From the NCBI RefSeq assembly GCF_037975245.1, contig NC_092579.1, forward strand, positions 28,590,166 to 28,654,165: DNA of 64,000 nt, in the 5' to 3' direction. A program made the translations under genes and the position numbers. Shown here one piece after another: positions 13,201 through 40,279 of the stretch (position 1 is the stretch's first letter; every line of letters starts with the position of its first letter). This stretch comes from Apostichopus japonicus. Lineage: Eukaryota; Echinodermata; Holothuroidea; Aspidochirotida; Stichopodidae. The notes beneath the pieces were generated by a model, which was not told the origin of the DNA, ran no database searches, and saw nothing but the letters and a program-made list of their open reading frames with translations.

Positions 13201-13782
13201 GCGCGCCGAGGTCAAATGAATGACGTCACATCAAAAATGATGTCATCGAAAGCCAATAATAAACCTATATCCAAAATCGTCACAGCCCTGCGAATAAGGT
13301 GTCTGTGTACGTTATTCGCCGGGCTGCCCTGCGAATAATCACTTCGAATTTATATTGGTTTAGTCTAAGCCTTAGGCCTGGTTACCACAATGAATGATTA
13401 AAAAAAAAAAAAGTAGCAGAACATTTGGTTTACAATGTGCCATAAAGGCTTAGTGCTATACGAGACTTTCCTTGATTAATACAAAGAAAGCGTAGTCTCA
13501 CTTTGTTATTCTACGTTCTCGATATATCAACTTCGTTAGGCTGTGGTGTTTCGCGGAACTGTTACTTACGTAATATAATGTATGAACAGCTTTATGTCGG
13601 TAGAAACGACAGTTTTCCAAAATGTCAAGAAGTTCTACTTGTGGCCACAAAACAAATGCATTATTTAAAGCATAATCATCTTATAAACTAGTTAATATAT
13701 TAAATTAACTGATTTCGCTTACATCACCAGTCTCAATCTGTCCATTTAACATTAACAAGAAAACGGACGGGTTGGACGCCAT
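7036..13782 (-). CDS. B9D1: B9 domain-containing protein 1, complete, seven exons
   Basis: B9D1 is a subunit of the MKS/tectonic-like complex at the ciliary transition zone, where it helps gate membrane-protein entry into cilia. Exons, in transcript order: 13782-13723, 11469-11401, 10490-10379, 10097-10001, 9032-8970, 7934-7867 and 7244-7036. All junctions are GT-AG and join in frame to 225 residues (human about 204). The B9 (C2-like) domain covers about residues 8-175. Family landmarks are [76 protein letters not shown] and [14 protein letters not shown]. The start is the first Met and matches the animal family N-terminus. The tail after LGYD is longer than in vertebrates and partly repeat-derived. 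The gene is divergent from KMO, with 4.5 kb between starts, and near-consensus X-boxes upstream fit RFX control. I am very sure of the identity. Confidence 0.96.
7336..7566. repeat. Purine-rich degenerate tandem repeat in B9D1 intron 6
   Basis: On the plus strand, phrases such as 'ttatttggaagaaatgctt' and 'agaaggagagt' or 'agaaagaaa' recur at irregular 40-70 bp spacing. The strand is almost all A and G. An apparent 76-residue Lys/Arg-rich frame is a by-product of this composition. Confidence 0.5.
7867..7934 (-). CDS. B9D1: B9D1 exon 6
   Basis: 68 nt with the conserved WFMGRRPEY and ARGEGRE. The acceptor is ttcaatatag and the donor GAGG|gtaagt. A longer minus-strand open frame over this segment is in another register and is not the gene. 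Confidence 0.95.
8970..9032 (-). CDS. B9D1: B9D1 exon 5
   Basis: 63 nt with IIPMFVPE and SSRFQKF, between acceptor tttgcag and donor GG|gtaagt (phase 2 in and out). Confidence 0.95.
9523..9830 (+). mobile_element. tRNA-derived SINE in B9D1 intron 4
   Basis: An RNA polymerase III promoter is visible: A-box-like tagtggctagatgg near 9525-9538 and a perfect B box GGTTCGAGTCC at 9572-9582. After the tRNA-like head comes 'ttgggcaaggcacttgcagt', a body motif common in invertebrate SINEs, and the copy ends in a (GT)n tail near 9820. It lies opposite in sense to B9D1. Confidence 0.75.
10001..10097 (-). CDS. B9D1: B9D1 exon 4
   Basis: 97 nt encoding [10 protein letters not shown] and RGYGAVHIP, core strands of the B9 C2-like fold. 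The donor is GG|gtaagt, phase 2. Confidence 0.95.
10379..10490 (-). CDS. B9D1: B9D1 exon 3
   Basis: 112 nt with GLEEGISQ followed by the family signature [17 protein letters not shown]. The acceptor is gttttgtag and the donor T|gtgagt. It ends in phase 1, splitting the conserved Trp codon. Confidence 0.95.
11401..11469 (-). CDS. B9D1: B9D1 exon 2
   Basis: Residues 21-43, containing [11 protein letters not shown] and GPDWAVTS. The acceptor is ctttttcag and the donor TCA|gtgagt; 69 nt, phase 0 at both ends. Confidence 0.95.
11875..12200. repeat. 42-bp tandem array of perfect palindromes in B9D1 intron 1
   Basis: About eight units start at 11875, 11917, 11959, 12001, 12043, 12085, 12130 and 12172. 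Each unit has a 23-bp palindrome: ATTCGCAGGGC, one central base (A or T), then GCCCTGCGAAT. A 19-bp spacer (agccagacacataaacctt and variants) separates them. Centre changes A to T leave the palindrome intact. Open frames through the array on both strands are artefacts of the 42-bp (14-codon) period. Confidence 0.9.
13195..13257. promoter_or_regulatory. Promoter-like cluster: GC-rich patch, CRE, CRE-like site, CCAAT
   Basis: Within 63 bp there are gcgcgcc (13201-13207), a full palindromic CRE TGACGTCA (13221-13228), a one-mismatch CRE TGATGTCA (13238-13245) and CCAAT (13253-13257). It lies in B9D1 intron 1, about 500 bp inside the gene, so it could be an intronic enhancer, an alternative promoter or part of a mobile element. 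Confidence 0.35.
13283..13338. repeat. Inverted solitary copy of the 42-bp palindromic repeat
   Basis: Half of one palindrome (gccctgcgaataa), a spacer AAGGTGTCTGTGTACGTT and one full palindrome TTATTCGCCGGGCTGCCCTGCGAATAA. The spacer is close to the reverse complement of the spacer in the 11875-12200 array (near 12120), so the two loci face each other across about 1.1 kb. Confidence 0.8.
13723..13782 (-). CDS. B9D1: B9D1 exon 1
   Basis: Sixty nucleotides from the ATG (13782-13780), encoding residues 1-20 with the hydrophobic beta strand VFLLMLNGQ that opens the B9 domain. The donor is GAT|gtaagc, phase 0. No signal peptide. Confidence 0.95.
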
Positions 13783-14642
13783 CTCCAAGGAAATATGTGA
13801 GTGGGTGTATGCCGTTATTATAGTACTACATATGCCCAATTTTCGTCTTTCACTCAATCATGCCTGTATACAGTAGTCAAAATTCGTAGCCCAAGTTATA
13901 ATAAATGTTATCCTCCAGAACAGCCAATGTCGAACCTATCCTTTATTTCCTTCTGAAAAGTGATTTCCGCAGAAAGCCATAATGATACATGATATATGGT
14001 CACTAATTCACAAGTTACTAGGTAATTTTCGCTGTTTCTAATAATAAAACGAAAAAGTAGCACTTCATTTATACCTTTGGTGGATGACAGTTGCAATGTT
14101 TTGATGCATTGTAGACACAATAGGTGCCAAAGATGGATGGGTTTGTAATGTTTGTTACTTTGAAATGCTTCAACATTGATATTAACTTGCTGAAACAGTC
14201 ATCACGGACTTAAGTTTTTTTTTAAATCGTTTTACGTGCAAAGTCAATGGGTGTAAAATTGGCAAAGTTGACTTGCTTGACGGGCCCCTTGCACCTTTAA
14301 AACAAGGGAATTAGCCCGGTGAGGGGGTTGAGATAAAATTCGAATACACCTTCTAAAATTTGTATGAATTTGGGGGCGAAAGGATGTCGCGTTTTCTCGT
14401 GGGGGCGGAAACCTTGTCAACTTTCTCAGTGATCACGGACTTTCGTTTTCGGTTTCGAAGAGATTTAGCACTCGAAAGCGCTATAGCCCCCTCTCACCTA
14501 GCAAGCAGACGACACTGCTTTTGAATTATGAAACGATATGACGTAACGCGTACGAACTATAGTCTAGTTACTGTTGGCAGCGAGAAACGTGTGGTACAGA
14601 AAGCCTACGTGACCGTCCTACGTACTTATTATTCACCTTCAA

Positions 14643-14656
14643 CTTTCCAAGGTAAC
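14643..14656. promoter_or_regulatory. Near-consensus RFX X-box upstream of B9D1
   Basis: CTTTCCAAGGTAAC fits GTNRCC-N2-RGYAAC with one mismatch (C for the first G) and a perfect right half-site GGTAAC. It lies 861 bp upstream of the B9D1 ATG. Transition-zone genes are classic RFX targets, which makes the position meaningful but not proven. Confidence 0.35.
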
Positions 14657-14876
14657 CGAAGTATAGTGGAAATAAACTTGGTCACCATTTTATCTCTTTA
14701 ATTTAGAAGTAGGTCTACGTTAGTTATACTACATTGGTGGTTACCCCGGTTAATTGTTCAAGTGTCTTTTGCCTAGGTTAGGACATGGTCAGCAAGCCTA
14801 GGCTAGGCCTAGGCCCTAAGTTGGCTGGATGACTCTCACAATACTTGCTACAGCCTAGCCTAGTAGTAGTATAGTC

Positions 14877-15347
14877 AGTATTGCGAAGTTCGGCATACTG
14901 TTAAGTTCGGACACCCTAAGAAATACACGATTTCACCATGAAAACCTACAGGAAGAGCCAAATTTCACCAAAAAGTACGAAGCTACAGTTATTTTCTCCC
15001 CAAAATGACCCTTGTGCAAGAAATTACTTACATATTTGTCAATAAAATGACGAAGATCTATGAAGTCTGTTATAATTACTGAAAGAGCATTTGCGCCACC
15101 AATTTTATCACCAGCGCCACACTGTGGGTTGCGTGTCCGAACTTCGCAATACTCTAGCAAAGAAATACCAGTTCCACAATCACAAAGAATCTTCTTGGAA
15201 AACAACGTGAAATCAGTATGCAGGAAAGAAAGTTTGGCCGTGTATCGTACTATAACACAATTCTCCCACCATATGAAGTATATTTTCTGGTGATTTAGAC
15301 CAGAAGATTTAGTTCTGGGGTGTTTTAAGTCTTAAGTGTCCGAACTT
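14877..15347. mobile_element. Possible MITE with nested inverted repeats
   Basis: Two inverted-repeat pairs share the core AAGTTCGG: AGTATTGCGAAGTTCGG at 14877-14893 matches its exact reverse complement at 15137-15153, and AAGTTCGGACAC at 14903-14914 matches 15336-15347. A 90-codon minus-strand frame inside (14933-15205) ends its better part at DKY|gtaagt. It has no recognised domain. No clean target duplication was found. Confidence 0.35.
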
Positions 15348-15831
15348 TGAAGTCACCATGCTACTTAATATTAACTGAGGGTGACTCGGTAAGCCAGAGC
15401 TTATCATCCCAGAGGCCCTCAGTTACAATGACAAAAAAAAGGAATTGAAGTAAAAATCACACAGTAAAACAAAATTTAAGACGGGCAGAAACACAAATAA
15501 AAGAAGCATATGAAAGAGTATAAAGAGCAGGTAGACATACCGACAAGAGAATAAAACAAAAGTAGGCCCTATATAGAACACACACAAAAAAATCCTGTAG
15601 GAAAGTAAACTATAAAAGGAGCATAGGAATGAAATGGAATAATAAAACAAATAATATATATATGTCTTTTAATGTTAAAGTGCGTAGCATGGTGGGCTGA
15701 TAATTGACACACTTTAGTTAAGGATTTGAGCAACGATATCTATTAAGGAAAAATCCAAATCACTCAACTGTATGCATTTTTCATATGTGTAGCTCCTCAG
15801 AATGCAATGATCTCAAAAAATTTATTGTTCT

Positions 15832-15844
15832 GTTACTAGGCAAC
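15832..15844. promoter_or_regulatory. X-box-like site in the B9D1/KMO spacer
   Basis: GTTACTAGGCAAC carries a perfect right half-site GGCAAC and a left half one base off consensus. It differs from the perfect site at 129-142 by a single C deletion. It lies about 2.05 kb upstream of the B9D1 start. Confidence 0.35.
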
Positions 15845-16994
15845 GTACAATTGAGTAGAATTTCACCACAATATGTCTGCCATGTCAAGTTCTTTCATAC
15901 ACCTAAATTGACACATTTGTCGAAAGCTAACTAGTAACTGTAACTTTTGTGTAAGTATACATCCACTGATTCTGGATGCTGTTTGCTATGCTCTGAGCCT
16001 CTAAGTTCAAGACAGGTCAGGTCCCAGAAAGTAGTGGTATCGTGTTGAGGTAATTTTAGTTATTTTTAGGCAGTGAGATTTCCAAATGCCAAAAATACAT
16101 GCAAAACTGGGGGGAGAGTGTTGAAAGCTTAAAAAACCACATTTTGTTCAGCACATTCATGAAAGGGATTCAAACTCATGAAATATGTAACACTGCTTCG
16201 CTGTAAAAAGTTTAAGTTGCAAGCTGTATCATTGCTGAACTGAAGGTGCGTCAATTATGAAGCCTTTACTATATATGTAATTTCGACACCATCCTAATAT
16301 GTTGAATAGGTTCGTAGAGCTATCATCATATATGATGTATAGATCTACTATATATATTCCTAGTAGCACTCGTTTGAAATTTCTCTATTCTGTTAATATT
16401 TTCTTAAGAACATGATCCCTGTATCAGGTTACAATAATCGAAGAAAGGTACAATGTACCCATTGAAATATGTAGTATTATACTCTTGTAGGTAGGTCAAT
16501 GATTCTTCTAGAAATGTTTCTTTTACGAAAAAGTATGCTTTAAAAATTCTGAATACAGAGAACATTGACACTTACAGTAAGCAAATATTCCAATGTATCA
16601 AATTTCTAGGATAAATGAACAAAAACAATAAAAACCCTTACAGAATTGAAACATTTGGAAAATATATGTACCATGATGACATCACAGACCACCTACCGTG
16701 GATGGTGATGCACTCTCTGGAAGAGTCGAGGGTTTGAGCGGGTCAAAGTTAGTTACTGTACATTTAACACAACCATATCTTGAGATTAATTGGTACAATT
16801 AACTGTGGAATGTATTTAACCTCTAAGGCAAGTGTTCCATCTTCTGCTATGGGAATATCCCATTTAGGAAATGATGAGTAGGACTGATTATGGAACCTGA
16901 AGGAAGTGATGACATCAATCCCTGTTTGAGAGATTCACAAGGCACAGTGGCTTTATATGAATGCCATTAAATGCAAAGAAACGATAGCCATAGA

Positions 16995-17075
16995 CAGGGC
17001 TAGATGACTGGGCTTGTACGACTCAGGACTTCTATTCCTAGGGTCATCTGTTCGAACATTGTTCTGGCTCAAATA
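16995..17075 (+). mobile_element. Weak tRNA-like SINE head
   Basis: An A-box-like 'gggctagatgactggg' and a B-box-like 'ctgttcgaacatt' about 50 bp later suggest a decayed tRNA-derived SINE. No body or tail was recognised. Confidence 0.25.
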
Positions 17076-17689
17076 ATGAATTCCTTCGCCCTGATTATTG
17101 AATTGTTGACTAGTCCACGTACCTTGATAATTCAACCGAGGGTATGCTACAACCCTGACATCTCAAAAAATGCCTCTATTTGATTGGGGGGGGGGGGGGG
17201 AGATACTCATTGTCATTATTCATTCATCTTTATCACATGAATAAATTTTTAAGTCATGATAATAGTTGAACTTTTTCTGGGTGTCCTTGGTAGCTTTTAC
17301 AGTGTTTTCATTTTTTCCTTCCTTCTTTTTTCTTCATGTTAAGTTCTAAGTGACTAGATTAAACTTCAGTATGAAGGGTCATAATTTAGGGTTCACATTT
17401 TGTGAACTTTGACTGCTCTGAATTTTGTCACTTATAAAGTCAAATACAACTGTTCATGTGTACAAAGCTGATGTAGCCTAGGCCTAGGGTTCTTAGAACT
17501 TGTATAGCAATTTTACTATTTTGCATAGCTTTTTGACCGATTAACATAGTATTTTGCTATGCAATACTGAATAAATCATTCCCTGCCTCCATCAGAGTTG
17601 AGGATATTGGTAGTGGCATGATTAATTAAAGACAAGTAACAAATGCATGTCGAACAATAAATTACAACAAAACAGAGTATGGTACTTAA

Positions 17690-17880
17690 TAAGCCAGTAT
17701 TAGTAGGATGTTCTGGCTTTTGTAGGATTAGTAGGATGACTGTTTCTCAGTACTTAAGCCAGTATTAGTAGGATGTTTTGGATTAGTAGGATTAGTAGGA
17801 TGACTGTTTCTCAGTTTTTAAGCCAGTGTTAGTAAGATGTGACTCCTTTGTTTCTGTTTCTCAGTATATTTGTGTTAATC
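17690..17880. repeat. 65-bp tandem repeat, about 2.9 copies
   Basis: 'agccagtattagtaggatg' recurs at 17692, 17757 and 17821, each time followed by 'gactgtttctcagt' or a variant. The unit itself contains a shorter 'ggattagta' repeat. Confidence 0.75.
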
Positions 17881-18295
17881 TCTACAGTACTGTAGCTTTG
17901 CCATTTATGTTGGTCATTGGAAATCTATATAACTACTGAGTCATCATAATTAATATCAATATCTGAGTGCATACATAGATCTACACAAAGTAAAGCAACC
18001 AAAACCCACACACTCCTCTGCATGAATTATACTGGTGGGGTTATAAAATATATATTGTAATAATTATTGCCTTGTGTAATAGCTGTGTGAACAACAGAAC
18101 TAATAAGCAATATTTAGAGTTTGACAGGAGCTGTTACGTTTAATTGTCTTTGAAGGCAGTACTTTACTTTCTGTAAGCAGCCACATGTGTACGTGGGAGA
18201 AGCCAAATACCTTGTATCTTACACTTCTTATTTCTGTTTAAAAGAAAAAGTATTTATCTTTTTGGACATAGGCTACTTGAAGAGGGGCTAAAAAT

Positions 18296-34990
<16,695 letters not shown>

Positions 34991-37617
34991 GTAAGTGAAA
35001 TATATTGCAAGATCAAATAGATCATGTCAGATAAATAGACCAGGAGGATGAAACCATTAAAGCTTTTTAAAATGTATATCATCGAGGATTGGGAAACGGC
35101 AGAAGAAGGGATGGTACAGTACGCAGGTAGCGTGTGAATTGACCAATAGGACGACAGACAAAGTCTTTTAACAAAATATGCTAAACTTTAGAGCAAAAAG
35201 TACTTGATAGTCAATATTCCAGGAATGGTGGGAAGGTTGTACACATATTCTAGCATTGTCACCTGTGCTCATTCTCAACTGCAAAGATTTTGGTACTCAT
35301 ACCGGGGGGTACCTTCGGAAATCTGGTATATAGCTAAGTACCAGAACTGTCTAGAATTCTACTTGTTCTCGGTACTCTTGCAGTATTGTGCATACACAAA
35401 GAGTGCTGAAGGAGTGCAGCGACTAACGATGTCGGCTTGCAGACGGCTCAGTGAAAAGATGCCGAGCAAAGTAAAGATACTACGCACACGGCCTGACAAA
35501 CAAACAGGTGGAAAATGCAATAAATAGTGAAAAACCATTCTGTACCTATATATACACTGTAACAAGATATCAGATCATAACAAAGTGAATAAATCTCTGC
35601 AGAGCTAATGGACCTCTCGACCAGAATGAGTAACTTGTACCAACAACTTCTCCTGAATTGACTGCTTAGGTGGAATTTTGGATTATCCTCCTCCACCCAC
35701 CCACCCATCTGTAAGACTAAGCATTTTTCTCGAGTAGCTTAAACTTTGAGTGACTTTATGCAATGTACTTCATATGTACTTCATCTGGACCAATACTTGA
35801 GAGTGACTGGTCAGGGTCACCAACGAAGAGAATTGTGACATAAATAGATACCCGCTATTAACTGTTTTGGTCTTAGATGCCCACTACTGCTCCAATCTGC
35901 CGTCCTTCCTCCCAGCCAGTGTTTGAGCTACAAGTATTCAACAAGATTCATGACTAAACTAAATCGTTACCAATGATGCCGACTTGCAAATGGCTGAATA
36001 GAAAAAAAATAGTTGAACAAAGTAATTAAAAGACTGGCATAACTTGACAAACGAACAATACTGCACATATCAAACTACATAAATTACATGACACACAGAC
36101 TCTACCATTGTCCCTGGGGGAGAGTGGAAAAATTGGGTCATGACAAACCACTGTCTTGTCTTGCTGTGATATGTGACATGTCACAACCGGTCACGTTCAG
36201 TAAAGTATCAAACATTGTCTCCTTCTGTTAAGACAAGAGCAGAGGATATCTAAGAGTGGCGTTAGCAGAATGCTTTCAAGCTGTAGATTGTGTTGGGTAT
36301 GTAGTATTTCCACATAATCAGACACCCATCAATCAAACTAACCAGCCTATTTTGTGACAAAGATACCGTTGCACCTCATTAGCCAGTTTATTAATCGGTC
36401 AACCCAATACAGAAACTTTTGTGTGCAAACCTCTTACTCAAAGTTTATTTTCCCAGTGTGATTTTGATGGATTAAGGTAAAAGATAATCTGTTTGCTTTC
36501 TTTAGGTGGTCATGTTTTGAGCGCACTGAGCAACTTTCGTTGGATTCTGCGCTATATGAGACTAAGTTTTTATTATTATTGTTATTATGTTTTTGACCAT
36601 GCGATTGTAGCAAATTCAACACAAAGTGTATCTTTAGCATCTCTTTTGAACCTAACTTGGGTCGTTAGTTCATGCTGGTTAGTTCATGCTGGTTAGTTCA
36701 TGCTTTATACTGAGGTAACACAAGTCTCTCCTCGTCACGGAAATATCCAAGAATATGACCAAGAAAAATATCAACCTTATTTCCCCATAGCAATGAATTA
36801 TTACTGTCCCTTTAGTAGATTCTGAAAAAATTTATCATTGAGACACCTTTAATTGTTGCATTAGTAGTCATGACACATGTAAAGCAAAACAACCTCAGAT
36901 ATTTCAAACACAATTAAAATAGTATTAAGGAAAATAATAAGGAAAAATATTGATTTATTTTATCTTGGTTCCCAGTATGCTGTATAGCTTGAACAAAGGA
37001 TGACTTTCAACCTGTCTTTCATCATAAAATAAATATGCTATAAACACCAAACCTGGTTTAATTACTTTTATTCTTGTTTTACCGTCTCCTTCAGATTGTA
37101 TAATTTCACTGAGACACTGAGATAATTATTTGGAGGGCTAGAACTCTCCCTCCACCCTACAACCCCCCCTCCTAACTGCAGGGATAAAGGTTTTGTAAAC
37201 ATTCAGCAATGTTTGAGCACGTTGACAATTTATGAGCAATACTTTTCTGACCTTTCAAAATTTTCAGGAAGTGCAAAGTATCAGATAGGAGTGTTTATCA
37301 ATTCATTATTTCCCCTTCAATAAGTACATTCTCCAAGACCTTATTATTAAGGCCCGGTGATCAAGCACTTTGCTGCAGCAGGGAACAAAGCTAGTTCTGA
37401 ATCAACAGTTTGTAGAGTAAACAAAAGAAAAACTAATCCAAATATTGATTGAACTGGAAATTGGAAAAACATCCGTTCGCTGTTTGAAATGTCACCCTGG
37501 TATTTGCATCCCCCAGGGTTCAGTGAAGTATCACCAAGTCGTTAGTTTGAAGAGCGTTCTTTCCTGTTTTGGGTTTTGTTTTTTGTTTTTTCTCCCTTGT
37601 TTTTTCTTTCATTGCAG
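34991..37617. other. Presumed KMO last intron; terminal exon unresolved
   Basis: Scanned for a phase-0 exon with a membrane segment and none is convincing. 'tttgctttctttag' at 36505 opens GTG GTC ATG TTT TGA, giving VVMF and a stop. A 107-codon frame at 35204-35527 overlaps a repeat: 35424-35525 resembles 35970-36060 ('gatgccgacttgcaaatggc', 'cttgacaaacgaaca'). A triple 16-bp repeat of 'gttagttcatgctg' lies at 36664-36703. Confidence 0.4.
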
Positions 37618-37692
37618 ACTTTGATCCATAGATTTTTCCCCCTCTGTCCCTATTCACGATTAGTTAGTGTGTATAGAAGGTTTATGTGGTGA
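37618..37692 (+). CDS. KMO: Candidate KMO terminal exon (low confidence)
   Basis: It is preceded by the best polypyrimidine tract downstream of exon 12 (about 50 nt of T/C ending attgcag) and is open in phase 0 for 24 codons, TLIHRFFPLCPYSRLV..., to TGA. An AATAAA follows at 37940-37945. The peptide is basic and partly hydrophobic but does not visibly align with the human C-terminus, so it is proposed only on splice and poly(A) grounds. Confidence 0.25.
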   Translation, partial: TLIHRFFPLCPYSRLVSVYRRFMW

Positions 37693-38601
37693 TTACATTT
37701 GTCTTTTTAAGTTCATACATTTTATAAAACATGTGTTTGCAAATACATGGTTTTTTAAACCTTGTGAATATGAGGTGAAGTTGTTGGTATAAATATTTAA
37801 TCCATGTAGGTGTGTAAATAGGGCTGTTCTTGGTAAATTTAGGAAAATAATGGGATAGAAGGACAGTGCCAAAAGAGGGGAGGGGGAAGTGACATATTTG
37901 ACCCCGGACCTGACCTTGTCTCTTGATACCCTCTATCATAAATAAAGAGATCCTATTGTCTCAAATTGGTGAAAATAACTGTTTGCAGTACATTTGTTCA
38001 GGACTGTCAACCTTATATTGCAACCAAACAATAACCTGTTTCCTATGCCAAATACAGTCAATCTATGCGGTGGATAAAGTATGTTTGTAAAGGTGAAGCT
38101 CGTAGACACCACATCTTGCCAGATCACAAACCTCATAGATGGATGCCCCATACTGAGATCATTTCTGGTGGAAGTTGAGGGGGGGGGGTAGGAGGAGTAG
38201 GAGGCAGGGAAGAATGGGTTGTAATATGGTCTCCATCAGCATTTGTTTGTGATTGGCTTTGCAGCTCACTTCTGTTGAAGGGGAAGGGGGGTATTATCAT
38301 CTCTGTGCTATTAATTGAAGACTCAATCTTCAAGAGTTTTTCCTAGTCCCTTACTTGATTGCATGCAGTCTTATTTTGACTGGCTATACCCCTCCATTAC
38401 TCCAGCAAGTAGATCACAGGTCTGTGCTGTCAAAACCAAATTGCTTTTTCTAATCTTCGGGAGATGTGGTACATTTTAAATGTTTACTTAACTGTCAGTG
38501 TTTCTCTCTGTATTTAGAAGTTTTATTTAACAGAGCTACCTTTTTTTGTAGAAATATTCCTTATCTAATCTTGGATAAATGCTTTTGGAACATTTTAAAC
38601 T

Positions 38602-39437
38602 AAGACAAAAGACTTTTTTTTCAAGCTTGAAGATGATGACATCACTACTGAATCTGCTGTTGCCAGATACATTCACAAACAAATCACCAAATTAAAAAAA
38701 AAAAAATTCTTCTACCGGAAAAAAAAAATACAATACAACGAGGATGAGACTTGCAGATGCTGATGCTTGCTTGCAGATGCCGAAATTTCCCGCAATTTTG
38801 TTAAACAATCAACTTCAGCCACAGGAATATCGGTATGATAATTAGCTGACATCAGTGATATACATATTCATGATTGATCGGCGATAAATTACAGTTCCTA
38901 CCCCTTCGTACCAATACTTTGGCAGACAATGCACCGTAGCCGGTCTACGATTGTTATCTCTCCTACAGTCATGTTTGTTTGTCTCAGGGGTAACATTAAA
39001 TAAAGTTACATTGTTGACAAAAGACAAAAGACTTTTTTTCAAGCTTGAAGATGATGACATCACTACTGAATCTGCTGTTGCCAGATCTGCATTCACAAAA
39101 TACCACCAAATTTGAAAAAAAAAAAAAAATTATCTTCTACCAAAAACAAGAATACAACGAGGATGAGACTTTAAACTGCAGATGCCGAAAATTTCCAAAT
39201 TTCCCTCAATTTAACAAAGTTAAACAATCAACTTCAGGCACAGGAATATCGGTATGATAATTAGCTGACATCAGTGATATACATATTCATTATTGAATGG
39301 TGATAAATTAAGGTCCTTCTCCTTCGTACCAATACTTTGGCAGACAATGCACTGTAGCCGGTCTACGATTGTTATCTCTCCTACAGTCATGTTTGTTTGT
39401 CTCTGGGGTAACATTAAATAAAGTTACATTGTTGACT
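38602..39437. repeat. Tandem duplication, two copies of about 418 bp
   Basis: Copy 1 begins 'aagacaaaagacttttttt' near 38602 and copy 2 near 39021. 'caagcttgaagatgatgac' occurs at 38622 and 39040 (period 418). Both share 'caggaatatcggtatgataa', 'gccggtctacgattgttatc' and end in 'aaagttacattgttgac'. Small indels and substitutions suggest a moderately recent event. Short frames within are not gene-like. Confidence 0.9.
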
Positions 39438-40279
39438 TAAGACTTCGTTTTGTTTGCTGATTGTTTGTTGATTACTAAGTACAGTCTTTTCTGATTGTGG
39501 AGGGATTTGCCCCCCCCCCCTCCGCACTCTTACATTATTTGTAGATCCCCTCTTTGAAGTTTGAATTTCATTTTGCTTTGTCCTTGGTGTCATAAAAAGT
39601 GCATCCACATAGCTGTACAAATTTATAATGGTCCCCAGAAAAACTTATCTAACCATTGTGCCTTTTTTTAATCAAACCAAATCAAGATTCAAAACTTGTC
39701 CAAACAGTTTCTTAACATGTATTCTCTTCTGTATTTGTTGACGTTGAGCCCTTCCAGATTTTGAAAAATTGCCTTGGTTGGTGCTCTTTCAGAAACTCTT
39801 TTTGGGGGGGGGGGGGGCTGTCAAGACCTCCCTTTTGAATGAAAACCAAGGGCAATTTCTAACTTGCCTGCTGAAAAAAGCTGCCTGTACCCCCTCTTGT
39901 TTGTAAATTTCCAGCTCTGATTCTTAGCGTGGTTATGTATTGTGAAGGGAAGGCTTGACAAGACAAGAGTAGGCTCAAACACTGCTTTGCGCTGATGAGC
40001 AAATTAGTTTCAACTTTAACGTTTTAAGTGTTGAAGGGCGCTGTTCATTTATAGAGGGTAACTATGAATATGTACATACTGAATATAAAGTTTCTTAACC
40101 CCCTGCTAGAATTTGTGGCATGCTCTATCCCACATTTCCACTTTCTTTATATATATCAATATGTATACTACATATTGATATGTTGTAATGCATGATGGCA
40201 ACATGTTTTTTTTTTTCCTTTTCTTATTTTATGTTTTTTATTTTTTTTATTTTTTCATTTCAAACTCTGAAAACCTTGT

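Larger units (their letters stand above)
13783..18295. other. Divergent intergenic region between B9D1 and KMO
   Basis: Holds the presumed promoters of both genes. Listed separately are two X-box-like sites, an inverted-repeat unit, a tRNA-like sequence and a 65-bp tandem repeat. A stretch rich in TAGGCCTAGG at about 14770-14870 resembles one in B9D1 intron 1 (12890-13020). A G15 run lies at 17186-17200. 'tttttggacatag' just before the KMO start could be an acceptor for an untranslated first exon. No TATA box is evident near either start. Confidence 0.5.

Noticed and set aside
35204-35527. 107-codon frame as the KMO last exon
   Set aside because: It does not follow in phase with a membrane segment, and part of it is a repeat with another copy at 35970-36060.
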